From positions 175,900-239,899 of the forward strand of contig JANSLP010000020.1 of NCBI GenBank assembly GCA_029298735.1: a DNA stretch of 64,000 nucleotides, written 5' to 3'. Below are positions 34,895 to 45,763 of this stretch, one piece after another. Position 1 is the first letter of the stretch, and every line of letters begins with the position of its first letter. The translations under genes were made by a program, and so were the position numbers. Under the pieces are notes generated by a model. It saw only the letters and a list, made by a program, of their open reading frames with translations, was not told where the DNA came from and searched no databases. This DNA comes from Ophiostoma sp. CBS 140.51. Its lineage: Eukaryota > Ascomycota > Sordariomycetes > Ophiostomatales > Ophiostomataceae.

Positions 34895-35347
34895 TTAAGC
34901 ACCGTTGCGGCCCTGTTTAGCGGCCTTCCGCGGCCGCCGCGCCGTCACCTCCACCTCAAATAGCATCACCTCCTCCATCAGTCCGGCTTGGATCATTGTC
35001 GCTGCTGGCTTCGCACCTTCCGGCCCGCCGAACCACTTTTGCAGCACCGGCCACGTCTCCGGAAACAAGGCACGGTCAGGCAAGATGTACCGCACGCGTA
35101 CCACGTCGGCCATCGTAGGCACACCGTATTCGGCACTATCGTCGGGCTTCACCTCGGCGAGAGCGGCAGCCACATTGTGCAGCGCTTGGTCGGCCTGGTC
35201 GGCGACGCCGGTTCGGAGCTGGCTCATTGCATAGTCGTAACCTGTGCACCCCGAGACAAAGACCCAGTCGCCAGAGACGACGGCGCGCGAGTAGCCAATC
35301 TGCGCCTCAAAGGCGGACCCCGAGCTGATGAGTTGTTTCTGGGACAT
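34895..35347 (-). CDS. RidA/YjgF/YER057c-family protein
   Basis: Single exon, 150 residues, close to the usual 125-155. The start at 35347 gives MSQKQLISSGSAFEAQIGYS; upstream in-frame residues lack family character. Visible family blocks are SRAVVSGDWVFVSGCTGYD, QALHNVAAALAE, VVRVRYILPDRALFPETWPV and PAATMIQAGLMEEVMLFEVE. The canonical arginine that anchors the substrate carboxylate in RidA would fall near VRVRYIL/ATMIQ, where the usual R-x-x-V pattern is altered, so it may belong to a non-archetypal Rid subgroup. From family knowledge, RidA proteins hydrolyse reactive imine or enamine intermediates made by PLP enzymes. It converges on the sulfur permease-like gene. Confidence 0.88.
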   Translation of the reverse strand: MSQKQLISSGSAFEAQIGYSRAVVSGDWVFVSGCTGYDYAMSQLRTGVADQADQALHNVAAALAEVKPDDSAEYGVPTMADVVRVRYILPDRALFPETWPVLQKWFGGPEGAKPAATMIQAGLMEEVMLFEVEVTARRPRKAAKQGRNGA

Positions 35348-36288
35348 GTTGAGTTGTATGGAAGTTCTACTGTAAGTTAGCTGTGTTGTTCTGTAACACG
35401 ACCAAGGATGGTGACACACCGAATGTCCTGCAAGAAATAATGCGGCCGTTGGACGATGCCGAACCCCGAGTGTTATGCGTCTGCTGGTTTTCCCAGATCT
35501 CAGGTCGGACAAGACGAGAGCGGAGGTATGAGGTGTGAGGGGAAAATAAGGGTGGGAGATGATGTAGTTAAGAGTTGTAAAGGGAAGGAACGTTCAAATA
35601 AGCCGTTGCACGACAGGCCAAGGAAAAGCGGGATGAGCCGCGAAAAGCCGTTTTATGTGTGTGTTACGGTATTCGTCGATTGTCCAGAGAAGTGAGTCAT
35701 GAAATCTAATTGCAGCCTCCCCAAAATAAGATCTAAACTCGATCAGTATTTTCGGTGGCATTGTTTCGCAAAATGACGCTGCAATGCGGCTTGTGAGAAA
35801 TCTCGGCATCGTTTAGCTCAAAGGTGGAAAAACGTTGAAAGGTAGGTAATATTAGGCGGTATTTAGAGCCAACATGCAGGGTGCCTGAATCTGGGCCCCT
35901 AAAATAGTGATATCGAAAGCTCAAAAAAGGAAGGAGCTTCGAAGCATCTCCGACAAAAAAAAGATTGCCAGTTGTGAACAAAAAACATCACACGGCCGAA
36001 GGCCGGGCGAAATAGAGCGTAGTTCAAAAAAATACATCCAAAGTAATATATTTAAGAAATATGAAAATAAAACCCTGCCCAAAAACTCCGCCACTAGGTT
36101 GGTATGTTATTCTTGTGTGCCGGGTCCTGGCAAGCACGGTTTGCCAAAGGCAGGCCGTTGCCCAAAAACTGTTGTTGGATATCTGATATTGTACTAGGTC
36201 ATGTTCGTATATTGAACGGAATGACGTTGTGTATTGAAAGAAGTCCCCTTAAGTGCCGGCTTTCGGAGACGTTCGAGACAATCAATAC
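35348..36288. other. Intergenic, A/T-rich
   Basis: Promoter side of the RidA-type gene and 3' side of the Zn2Cys6 gene. A-rich runs occur at about 35930-36080. No gene is seen. Confidence 0.5.
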
Positions 36289-37653
36289 TCATTGAAATTG
36301 TCGTCCCATGAGAAGTTCGTAGTATGCTTTCTGGTCTAGCTCGCTTCCAAGTAATGGATCTTGGTCTGCCATAGTGTCTGTCGGGTCCAAATTGTAGCTG
36401 ATATTCAAGAAGTCGTTCAACGTTTCGTCTGGCCCGAAACCGAGTGACCCAAGTGTTTGGGAGAAACTCGTCGTTCTGAGGACAAAGTTAGTAGATGGTA
36501 CGTAGTTTCGTCTAGTTGGTCCATGCTGAGGCTAAACTTACGCTCTTGCCGCATCTCGGGCAACAATATCGGACAAAGAAGTGTGTATGCCGCCGAGGCC
36601 ACCTCCCATGCCATCTGGTGAAGACAGCATGGAATGGTCGTGTGGATGTGAGATGTCGCCGGGATGTGGATGAAGGAGTGATTCTAGTTTCGGGTCGTAT
36701 GGTAATGGTGCTGGTTGGTGATGATGCTGTTGAGGATGGTGTGGATGTTGGTGTTGATGCGGCGAGTATGAGAGCGATGATGAAGAGTGTTGTAGTGATG
36801 GTGGCGGTTGTGGTAATGATGGCGGCATCTGCATGCTGAATAGGTCGAGCGGAACGCCATCTGCAGATGCCGTCTGGGGTGGTGGTGGGAGGTAAGGTGG
36901 CGGTGCGGAGGGTACAATCGTATCTGTGCTGCTCCCGGTCGCGCTGTCTGCTGCTGTGGATGAGGACCGTGGTGCAAAGGGAGCGTCTGCCGCCTCGCCA
37001 GCTTCGGCGTTTTCTGCAGACTCCTCGTCACCGAAAAATGACTTGAAGACTGAGCTCTGCTGCCATGACTGGATGAAAAACTCCTGCTGCTGAGGGTCTT
37101 TGATCGCTCGTATCAGGCGTTTCCCCTCCTCCTTTTGGAGATAGCCCTCGATGACAGGGCCGAGACTGGGTATTAAGTTGAGAGCGGCACCCCATGCAGC
37201 AGCACTCTCTCTCATGGAATGCAGGGCACTTCTGTAGCCTTGTGCCGGTCCACGTTTCTTCTGTGGACGCAGGTACAGACATGACTTGCCATGCCGCTCG
37301 CAGTAGCTACATCTTGGCTTTGCATTCTAGATGCGGGAGTTAGCATAACTGTTATTGACAAGAATGAAGGCAAAGATGAGCAGAAGCTATAGCTGTAACA
37401 TACATCGCAAGGCTGGTGGTTGATATGGCAAAAGTCGCATCTGGAGATGAGATGTTAGCACCGAGCTGCATGAGAGAACACATCCGCCTCACGAGGCTGT
37501 GAGGCCCCCACGACGAACAACATACGCTCTTGAGCTCTTCTTCCTCTTCCGTGGGTTTGATGCAGAGCCCTCTGTCGTCTCGCTGGCGGCGATGGGCTCG
37601 TCCACCGCTGCATTGGGCTCCTCTTTTAGATCCATGAGCGTGGCCGCCGGCAT
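36289..37653 (-). CDS. Zn2Cys6 transcription factor of unknown target
   Basis: Four exons on the minus strand: 37653-37526, 37440-37404 (37 nt), 37326-36542 and 36475-36289, giving 378 residues. All are GT-AG, and the introns at 37441-37525 and 37327-37403 have GCTAAC branch sites. A basic RKRKKSSR precedes the cluster, which has Cys44, 47, 54, 61, 64 and 71 (core ACDFCHINHQPCD, then CSYCERHGKSC), followed by LRPQKKRGPAQGYRSALHSM. The middle holds ESAAAWGAALNLIPSLGPVI and SWQQSSVFKSFFGDEES; then comes a Pro/Ser/His-rich stretch with many His-Gln-Pro units. The C-terminus (GFGPDETLNDFLNISYNLDP) is acidic and could activate transcription. I do not recognise the orthologue. It is short for this class and lacks the large fungal-specific regulatory domain. 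The start could also be the ATG 18 nt downstream. It faces the QUTR-type gene 1.8 kb away. Confidence 0.82.
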
Positions 37654-39440
37654 ATCCCAGCCGGACGTAGCACGGGACCTTTTTGTTGAGAAAGTGGATG
37701 GCTGAGAGCGCGTCCAAATTGGAGAAATGAAAATGAGAGCGGATGAAAGGCGGATGAATATTGAAAGTGCTGGTCGGGCCGTTCAGGTTCGAGACCGTGT
37801 CCCCGCCCTGTCACCGCAGATATCGCCAGCCGAGACGCGATGTGCTTGATGCCATGCCCTAGAAGCTCACACAGCTTTTGGAGTTCAAGATCGTGCTCAA
37901 GATCGTGGTTGCTGGCTTGCAGACTCGTGTGTAACCAGGAGGCTGGTGCGGCTTTGCTTGTGCGCCCCTTTCGCCAATTGTTTCTTCGGAAAGGGGTGTC
38001 GTCGGTCAGCGTTTTTGCGCGTTTGCGGTCCCTTTTTTTCAAGAGTGATGTGTGGCTGCCGGGTTCAAGAACCAAAGTGACTGACTCCGCTCCAAAAGCC
38101 TCGTACAAAAGGGAAAGCGGGAATGCTTTGGTCTTCCTCGGTGTGTGGCTTTGCTCACGAAAAGGAAAGACCCCACAATGTTCATTCGGAGAGCTGCTAT
38201 TGGCTATCTGTGCGTAACTCTGGCAAGCGCTGCAAATGGGCGAGGATGGGGTCGCTAGCGCTTTCCAAGCCTGGCCTCACGACACTCGCTGCACTTTCCC
38301 TTTCTGCGCTCTTGCGCTTTTTGCGCCTGCGAGCCAACCTGCTCCGCTCCACGCACCAATTCACCCCGCTAATTGGCTCCCCGCCATCGAGGCTCTCGCA
38401 TCGAGCCAAGCTGCTGAATACCGAAAGGGAAGGGGCGACTTGCACGGTATTAGTGCGTTGTATAGAAGCTATGGGGGATTTGTTAAGCCGGTGGTGCTCC
38501 ATTCTGATCCACCACAGTCGCACCTGGCACTATAATTTGCACTGCCATGCCTTGCCCAACACACACCAAAACACACCTGCCGAGGGCATTTCAGATATTC
38601 CGCAAGGACTGTATTTGTACCTGCCGGCACAGATCGTCTGTAATTACTCCGTACTTCCCCAAAAGGGCCTTCGTCGGACAGATTTCCAGAGTCGTGCCTT
38701 CCCTACTGACGCCCCCCAAAAATTCTGTTCTTTTAGGAAAGTGATCTAGAAATCTGCCCTGGGAATCTGAGATCCTATTTCTAGACCTGTACACAAACAT
38801 CGTTGACCCTGACCAGACGATTACAGAGCCTGCGTAATATCGATCGAGCAGGCCACTGCACATTCCCCCACAAACCCGATCAGCGACACAAAAAGCGAGC
38901 GCGTGTCATTCAATCCCTCAAAAGGCAGGCAATTCTTCTTGTACACTGTGAGACGACACACGTGAAGACAGAGTGTGACGCATTTCGAAAGACCTCAACA
39001 TCGCCAAAAACGACAAAACCGACGACAGACTCCCCACGGAAAAGGAATTACCCAGGCACAATACGCGGCGAAGGAAGCTAGCAGCGCAGACCCAGCCCAC
39101 ACCCCACGACCCGCGCACATAGAACGACCACGAGGACTGTTACAGACAGGAAGACAGGAACGGAAAGCAACATAACCCCGGCCTCTGGCTCATTTTTCAT
39201 GTCGCTTGCTGCATAGGCGCCACGGGGGCAGTGGAGACGACCTCCGACCATACTGCGACCGACCGGCAGCTCGTGTCGGCAGCTTGGAGATTGCCAAGCG
39301 CCTGCATACTGTGTAAATCGCAGCCCGGCGAAAGTGAACCCCATACTTCAGTACCATACCTGGCGCAAATCTCCAATCCCCCCAGACCTCCAGCTTTTTT
39401 TTCTTGAGTTGCGACGCCCACAAAAAACGACACAAACCAC
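37654..39440. other. Divergent promoter region, Zn2Cys6 factor and QUTR-type gene
   Basis: No gene is seen. Small open frames on both strands up to about 210 codons show no codon bias. Possible upstream control region for both flanking regulators. Confidence 0.5.
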
Positions 39441-42078
39441 ATGGCGTCGCCTCTGTCCACGCCGCCGCCCAACAAGCGGCTTTTCGACCCGGATGCCACC
39501 ATTGTGCTGGTCGGCTGCCGGGGCGCAGGCAAGCGAACGCTCGGGTTCATTGGTGCCATGCACCTGCGGCGGCGGCTCATCACCGAGGACCACTACTTTG
39601 AGCAGGTGACGGGCGTCTCGCGTGGCCATTTCCTGGCGCGCCACGGCGGGGAGGCATTTTCACGGCGCAATGCAGAGGTGTTCCGCCAGATGCTCGACTC
39701 CAACCCCCGGCGTTGCATCATTGAGTGCGGCATGAGCAGTCTGGCCGAGGACGCTCAAGTCGCGTTGCGCGCCTACGGCGAGACACACCCTGTCATCTAT
39801 GTGCACCGTGAGCGCGAACAGATCCTACGGTTCCTCGACGCCGCCGACGCAGACCAGCTCCTTCGTGCCGACCAGAGCCACCGTCAGTGCGCCAACCTCG
39901 AATACTACAACCTCTACGACCCATACCGCGGCCGGTCATCGGCTACCGGCAGCAACGGTGACTCTCTCGCGACCAACAGCGGGGCAAACAGCCCTTGGGA
40001 ACAATACCAACAAAACAGCAAAGCCGGCGTCAACGGTATCGCGAGCGGCAAGAACAGCCCACTGGCTGGCTCATCATCACGGCTCTTCTACGCCAAAGAA
40101 GATTTCACACGCTTCCTCGATTTGCTCCAGGAGCATCCATGGCGGAAACAGTGGGCTGAGAGCCCCTTCTCGATCAATGCACTCCCGCCAGAGTTCCGCG
40201 CCTACTCGTACACCTTACGGCTACGCTTGTCCGACCTGCTCGATATGGACATGGAGCTTGAGGAATTTGAGGCTCGCGGCGACTGCATTGAGCTGATCAT
40301 TGACACTTGGCCCGATGACATGCTGAGTGTCATTGCTCGACAAGTGGCTTTGATTCGCCGCAAGCTGGACGTGCCCATCATCTACAACGTGGAGGAGAAA
40401 CCGCGCGAGGAGCGCACCAGGCCGCCAGAGGAGCGTGATCGCGTGGATACAGAGCTGCTCGAGCTCGGCCTCCGGCTTAATGTCGAATACCTCAGTCTCG
40501 ACCTTCAGAGGAGCAACGAGCTCGTACGACACATTCTTGCCCGGCGAGGCCGCACAAGCATTATCGGCAACTACTGGTACCCAGGACTGACAGCACCGCA
40601 ATGGTCGTCTTTCAGCCTTGTCCAAAACTACGAGCGGGCCAAGCGACTGGGCTGCAATGTTGTGCGCATCGTGCGCTTCTGCACCGGCGGCAGCTCGGAG
40701 GAAGAGCCTCTCACATTCAAGAACCGAATAGCTCAGACAGTACCCGATCCCAAACCGCCACTTGTCGCATACGACTACTCCCTGCTCGGTATTCGCCTGC
40801 CGCTTCAAGGTCGCATTCTCAATCCCGTCAAGCACCCCGATCTGCCAAACCGCCGCGATCACCTGGCATCCGTTGCCACAAGCAAGTCAGCCACTCTCAT
40901 GCAGTTCCAAACCGGCAAAGCGGATGCTCTCAACTTCTACACAATCGGCTCTCACATTGCATACTCGATCACCCCTGCCCTTCATACTGCGGCCTATAAC
41001 TTCTGGAGCATGTCGCACAAGTTTCAGACTGCCGAATGCACCACGCTCGACGACCTCAAGAACCTGTTCTTGTCAATTACGAGCAACGGCAACAGTACAT
41101 TTGGCGGTGCGACGCTGGCTTCGCCCTTCAAGATTACAATTCGGCCGTACCTCAAGCTCGAGAGCAAGCATGCGACTGCCGTTGGCGCAGTAAACGTCAT
41201 TCTGCCGATGCGTGGCCATAGCGATGCCGTGATTGAACACGTCAAGGCGCGTAACAAGGCTGGTGCATGCAACGAGTTTTATGGAGACAACACCGACTGG
41301 AGCTCCATTTATAAGTGCATCCAACGCGCTCTCAGCCCGCGCAATGTTGTTCAGCCTTCACGAACGACAGCTCTCGTCATTGGTGCCGGTGGTATGGCAC
41401 GTGCCGCCATCTATGCCCTCATCCGACTCGGCTGCCGTCACATCTTCATCTACAACCGCACACCACAGAACGCCCTGGACGTGGCCACACACTTCAATAA
41501 CTGGTTCCAAAGCCAGGGCCAGTCGCCATCAACTGCCGCTGCCATGAACGGTAACTCTGGCGCGGGCAGCAGCAAGATCTGCCACGTTTTGGCCACGAAA
41601 TCCGACCCTTGGCCCGCCGAGTTCCAACAGCCCACAATGATCGTCTCGTGTGTGCCCGTTGTCAACACCGATGGCAGCGCAGCAGCCGGATTTGAGATGC
41701 CGCGCCAATGGCTACAAAGCCCGACAGGCGGTGTTGTTGTAGAGGTCAGCAAATTTCATTCCCCCTTATATTCATTGGTTTCCCTACTAACATGTGTAGC
41801 TCGCATACGAACCACTCATTACGCCTCTTGTGGCGCAAATGCAAAATATTCGCGACACTGTCTCGCCCGCCTGGGTCATTGTAGACGGCCTCGAAGTCGT
41901 CAGCGAAATGGCCATTGAAGCATTCGAGCTAATGACGGACCGGAGCGCGCCGAAGCGACTAATGCGGTCCGTGTGCCGGCAGGCATGGGACCAGCAGCAA
42001 CGTGGCATGTCTACGTCGACGTCGTCGTACACAATGTCGGCGCCGACCACGGTGGATGCCATGACGGACGGGCCATAG
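39441..42078 (+). CDS. qutR: Quinate repressor protein, QUTR/QA-1S type (AROM C-terminal homologue)
   Basis: Two exons, 39441-41744 and 41800-42078, with a 55-nt intron (CTAAC branch near 41785); 860 residues, slightly shorter than QUTR/QA-1S (about 920). Three domains match the last three domains of the AROM protein. First is a shikimate kinase-like part with P-loop GCRGAGKRT and ITEDHYFEQVTG (residues 10-200). Second is a type I dehydroquinase-like part (about 215-480, with LIIDTWPDDMLSVIARQVAL). Third is a shikimate dehydrogenase-like part (about 490-860, with NFYTIGSHIAYSITPALHTA, VIGAGGMARAAIYALIRLG and VVVELAYEPLITPLV). From family knowledge, these domains no longer act as enzymes but sense pathway intermediates and hold the activator QUTA/QA-1F inactive. 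No quinate catabolic gene is seen nearby, so it may be a separate paralogue. The donor is GTCAGC, less usual but required by the frame. Confidence 0.88.
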
Positions 42079-42921
42079 AAAGATAAAATGCGGCTCATAT
42101 TGGACATCGGACTGGATACATAGTGGTTTAGAACGAAGGTAAAGAAGACGACCGTATGTAAAGAGTGATACAATAGCGTTTAATTTTATTTTGCAGCCTA
42201 GCGGCGCGAATATGTTTATATTTATGATAGCATAACGAAATACACAAAAACTAAACATGTTTAAAGTTAATCAAAATGTCATTAATACACAATATTATCA
42301 CGGTGCACATGCAAGATTGTACAATATTTCCGCCCAACGTTGCTCGATTAAGTAACTATGAAAGCTGGCAGAGCGAGTATTCCGAAAAACAAGTAAATCA
42401 AAAAGACCCATTGCGAGGTGGACATTGAGCCAGCCGTCATGCAAAATAGAAGGAAACAAAAAAGAGCAAAAATTAAGAGGGAGACTGAGGCCACCTATTT
42501 GCCTAGTCCATCCCTGCGCGATATTGACGTCTCCCCGTCTTCGCTCTTGTGTTGTATCCTGACTGACTCCATATCCGTTCCCGCGCAATTCAGAATACCT
42601 AATAACGTTCCGCCAATGAAAAACAAACGTATGAAAAACAGGAAAAAACAGAAAAAAGCAAAACCGGAAAATATCCTGGCCAATATACAAACAGATAAAA
42701 GCAACCCAAAACAATCCGGCCCTGGTCTAGATTCCTCTAATTTACATTTCAGATCGTAAGCAAATCCGAAGAACAAGAAAGGAGCCGCAAATGAAAGCAA
42801 AACTTAAAAGCCTGGGCTTGTTTGTCGTGGACTCATCAAAAGGCGTAAATCCGATATAGTACACAAAAACAAGACATGAACGAAAGCAAAATCAACACAC
42901 TTGTAAAGCGTATCATCCCCG
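42079..42921. other. Spacer between convergent genes
   Basis: A/T-rich 3' regions of the QUTR-type gene (+) and the Swi5/Ace2-type gene (-), with A runs around 42620-42670. No gene is seen. Confidence 0.55.
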
Positions 42922-45763
42922 TTAGTTGTTACCAAAGAAGACATCATCGTTGTTGGTGAACATGCCGTACTCGTCATCAAACTTGCTCGTGTTCAGCATG
43001 CTGAGACCCGAGTCGTCAAGCTGGACAAGCACGTCATCGGCGGTGTAGGCCTTCATCAACATGATGTCTTCGTCAATGGTGCTGGTCGAGATGTTACCCA
43101 CATCCATGCCCAGGGTGCCACAGCTGCCTGTCAAAGGAGCACTCAAGCCAATAGCGTCTTCGTCTGCGCAGCTTGAGTTGGGATCCAAATCGAAGAAGCG
43201 AGCAGAAGACTGCGGCGGCGAGCTCGACGCTGACAGTTCAGGAGGGGTACCAGGGTGGTGTGAGTAGTGGCTAGCCACGCTCTTAGTCGGGGAAGTCGGC
43301 AGGTTGGTAGGCAAAAATTCATCAGTCTCGGCATCGTTGCTGCAGCCCGGAAGGGACGCACGGGACACATGCGAGTAGTGGCTCATGGCAGATGGCGACG
43401 CGGCAATGGCGGCGGCATGTTCGGCGGGCGACACAACAGGCATGATGTTAACCATCTCCTGCGCAGAAATGCCGGTACCGGGCATGGGAGCAGACGAGAC
43501 GGCGAGAGCACTGGGGTTCATGGTGGCTCTCGAAACAGCTCCTGAAGTGGGTGTTGCGCTGGAGTTAAAGCCCATATCCATCATACCGTTTCCTGAGACC
43601 TCGAACGGGTCATCGTCAAAGGGGCTGTCAGAGTCGTCGCTTCTCGGCGAGTTGCCAGCCGAGTTATCAGAATAGCCAGAGTGTGATGATCCGTCGGGGG
43701 ATGCCGAGCTGCCAGCACCAGGAGCCTTGTTCTTTGACCGTGTGCGAGACGACTTGTCACGGCGCGCATCCAAGCTGGGTCGGGACTTGCGAGGGCGGCC
43801 GCGCTTGCCAATCTTGCGAACAGCACCGTCGAATGCACCAATGCACATACCACGTTGGCGATGACGAGTGAGAGCGTCATGGCGGGCAAAGTTATTGCCG
43901 CACTCGCAGGGGTAAGGCTTGACACCGGTGTGAATCTTGGCATGGCGCTTGAGGTCGTGCTGGCGAACGAAGCACTTCTGGCAGTGGGGGCACTGGTACT
44001 GGCGGTCGTTGAGATGAGTCTGGACATGAGATTTGATATTTTCCTTGCGACCAAAGCGCTTGTCGCAGTTCTCGTACAAGCACCGCCACTTGCCATCGGC
44101 GGGGTTGGGGCCGTCGATGTAAATGGCAATGTCGTCAAGGGTAACGCCAGTCTCGGTGCGGGTCTCGTCGATATTGATGCTGGCAATGCTGGCAGCACTC
44201 GCGATGCTAGCCATAGATTCGTTACGCTTATGCGGCGACCGCCGGCTGGACGGGCCGGGGGTTTCCGAGTACGAGGGTGAAGCAGGGTGGCCAGAGCCAA
44301 ACGGCGACACGGTAGATTGGGAGTCGTACTCGGTTGCCCACAGGTCGGGTTTGTTAACAAAAGCATTGGGGTTGCCAACGATGTTGCTATCAAACACGCC
44401 CTGGATCGTGGCAGGCGTAGGGTGCTGTGACTGAGGAGGCGAGAGGTGCTGCATATCCGCGGGAACGGGCATTGCGACGAAGTTGCCGTTTTGCATGTTC
44501 ATGTTCATAAAGTCGGCCGGAGTCATGGGCATCCGGATCATGTTGGACCGAGGCGGCGTGGCCAGAGCCATGGCCTCGGCCTGTTGGCGCAGGTCGTCGA
44601 AGACACCAGACGAACGGTTCGAATGGTGACCACGGTTCCGCTGAGGCTTCAGGGTCTCCTCCATGGACTCGTCGTAGTTGTCGGCGAACCGATCGAGACG
44701 GGGAGCACCCTGCTGTTTCTCCATCCTTTCAAGGGGAGTTTCCGTTGGCGTCGGCGGGAAATATTCTGCCAAGTTAGTATCTGTCTACTGTGATGGTAAT
44801 TTTGATAGCAAGGAAGGACTTACTGTTTTCATTCTGGTGGGGAGGCGTAGCTGGTCTATGCATCTCCATGGCCATGCCCTCGAATTTGGAAACCCGATCC
44901 ATGATTCCGTTGCTGACTCTCCGCGAAGCACGGCGTGTGCTCGACGTGTCGTCCTCAGATGCCCAACCTTGGGGGGAGGTTGCCGCCGGCGGGAAACCGA
45001 CGGTGTTGCTGGCGTCTTGGAAGTTCATGAATGCTGTGGGAGACTGGAGGCCATGGGGGCCGGAGTTGGCAAAGAGCTGGAAATCCTGCTGTTGCATGGG
45101 CAGGCCACCGCCGGAGAGCGTCTTTCTCATCATGGCGGCGGTGGGCCCATTGTAGAAGTCGAATGAAGCATCAGCGCAGTCCTGCTGCTGCTGCCGTTGT
45201 TGTTGCTGCTGCTGTTGCTTCTGTTGTTGCCGCGCGAAGAGGAGAGCTTGTTCACGGGACTGCTTGGCAAATTGTTGGGCATCGATGCCCTGGCGTACTG
45301 TGCATTGCTGCTGCGTTTCTTGCATAACATGCTGTGTGGGGTGTCCTTGGTTAGTAGTTGCGGATGCGGCCGCGACCGCTGCTGCCATGAGCTGCTGCTG
45401 CTCCTGCTGGTGCTGCTGCAGGAGCTGGTTCTTTTCTGCTTGTTGCTGGCTCTGGAGCTGCTGGATCTGCTGCTGTCTTTGCTGGCGCTGCTGGAGCTGC
45501 TGCCTTCTCGTGTCGAGGCTCAGACCACGGCGGTGGCCGACCTGGCGAGATTGTGATTGTTGCTGAGACTGAGCTTGTGCTTGGGCAGATTGCTGCATGG
45601 CAGTGGCGGCAGCGGCTTGCTGCTGCTTGGTGGGCGGCAAAGAGGACCCGCTCATCTTCATCGCGTCGAAAGCAACCACCGGGGTAGACTTTTGTCTCCG
45701 GTGTAGCCGTTGGCGAGTCTGAAGAGCGCTGCTCTGTGTGTTGTTGATAGGTGTGGACAGCAT
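42922..45763 (-). CDS. C2H2 zinc-finger transcription factor, Swi5/Ace2 type
   Basis: Two exons, 45763-44824 and 44765-42922, with a 58-nt intron; 927 residues. The N-terminal 310 residues are Gln-rich with several poly-Gln runs and coiled-coil tendency. Around residue 314 comes KYFPPTPTETPLERM. Three fingers lie at about residues 540-630: CLYENCDKRFGRKENIKSH, CPHCQKCFVRQHDLKRH and a shortened third finger CECGNNFARHDALTRHRQ. A basic tail GKRGRPRKSRPS with KSSRTRSKNK then looks like a nuclear signal. This finger order and the atypical third finger are those of the Swi5/Ace2 group, which in yeast drives daughter-cell and cell-separation genes; in filamentous fungi related factors affect wall and conidial programmes. 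The C-terminus is Ser/Pro/Asp-rich. The frame stays open 109 codons upstream of the chosen ATG, so a longer N-terminus is possible. Confidence 0.86.

Noticed and set aside
37781..37800. GGTTCGAGACC resembling a tRNA B box
   Set aside because: No matching T-stem, acceptor stem or A box could be built around it; no tRNA called.
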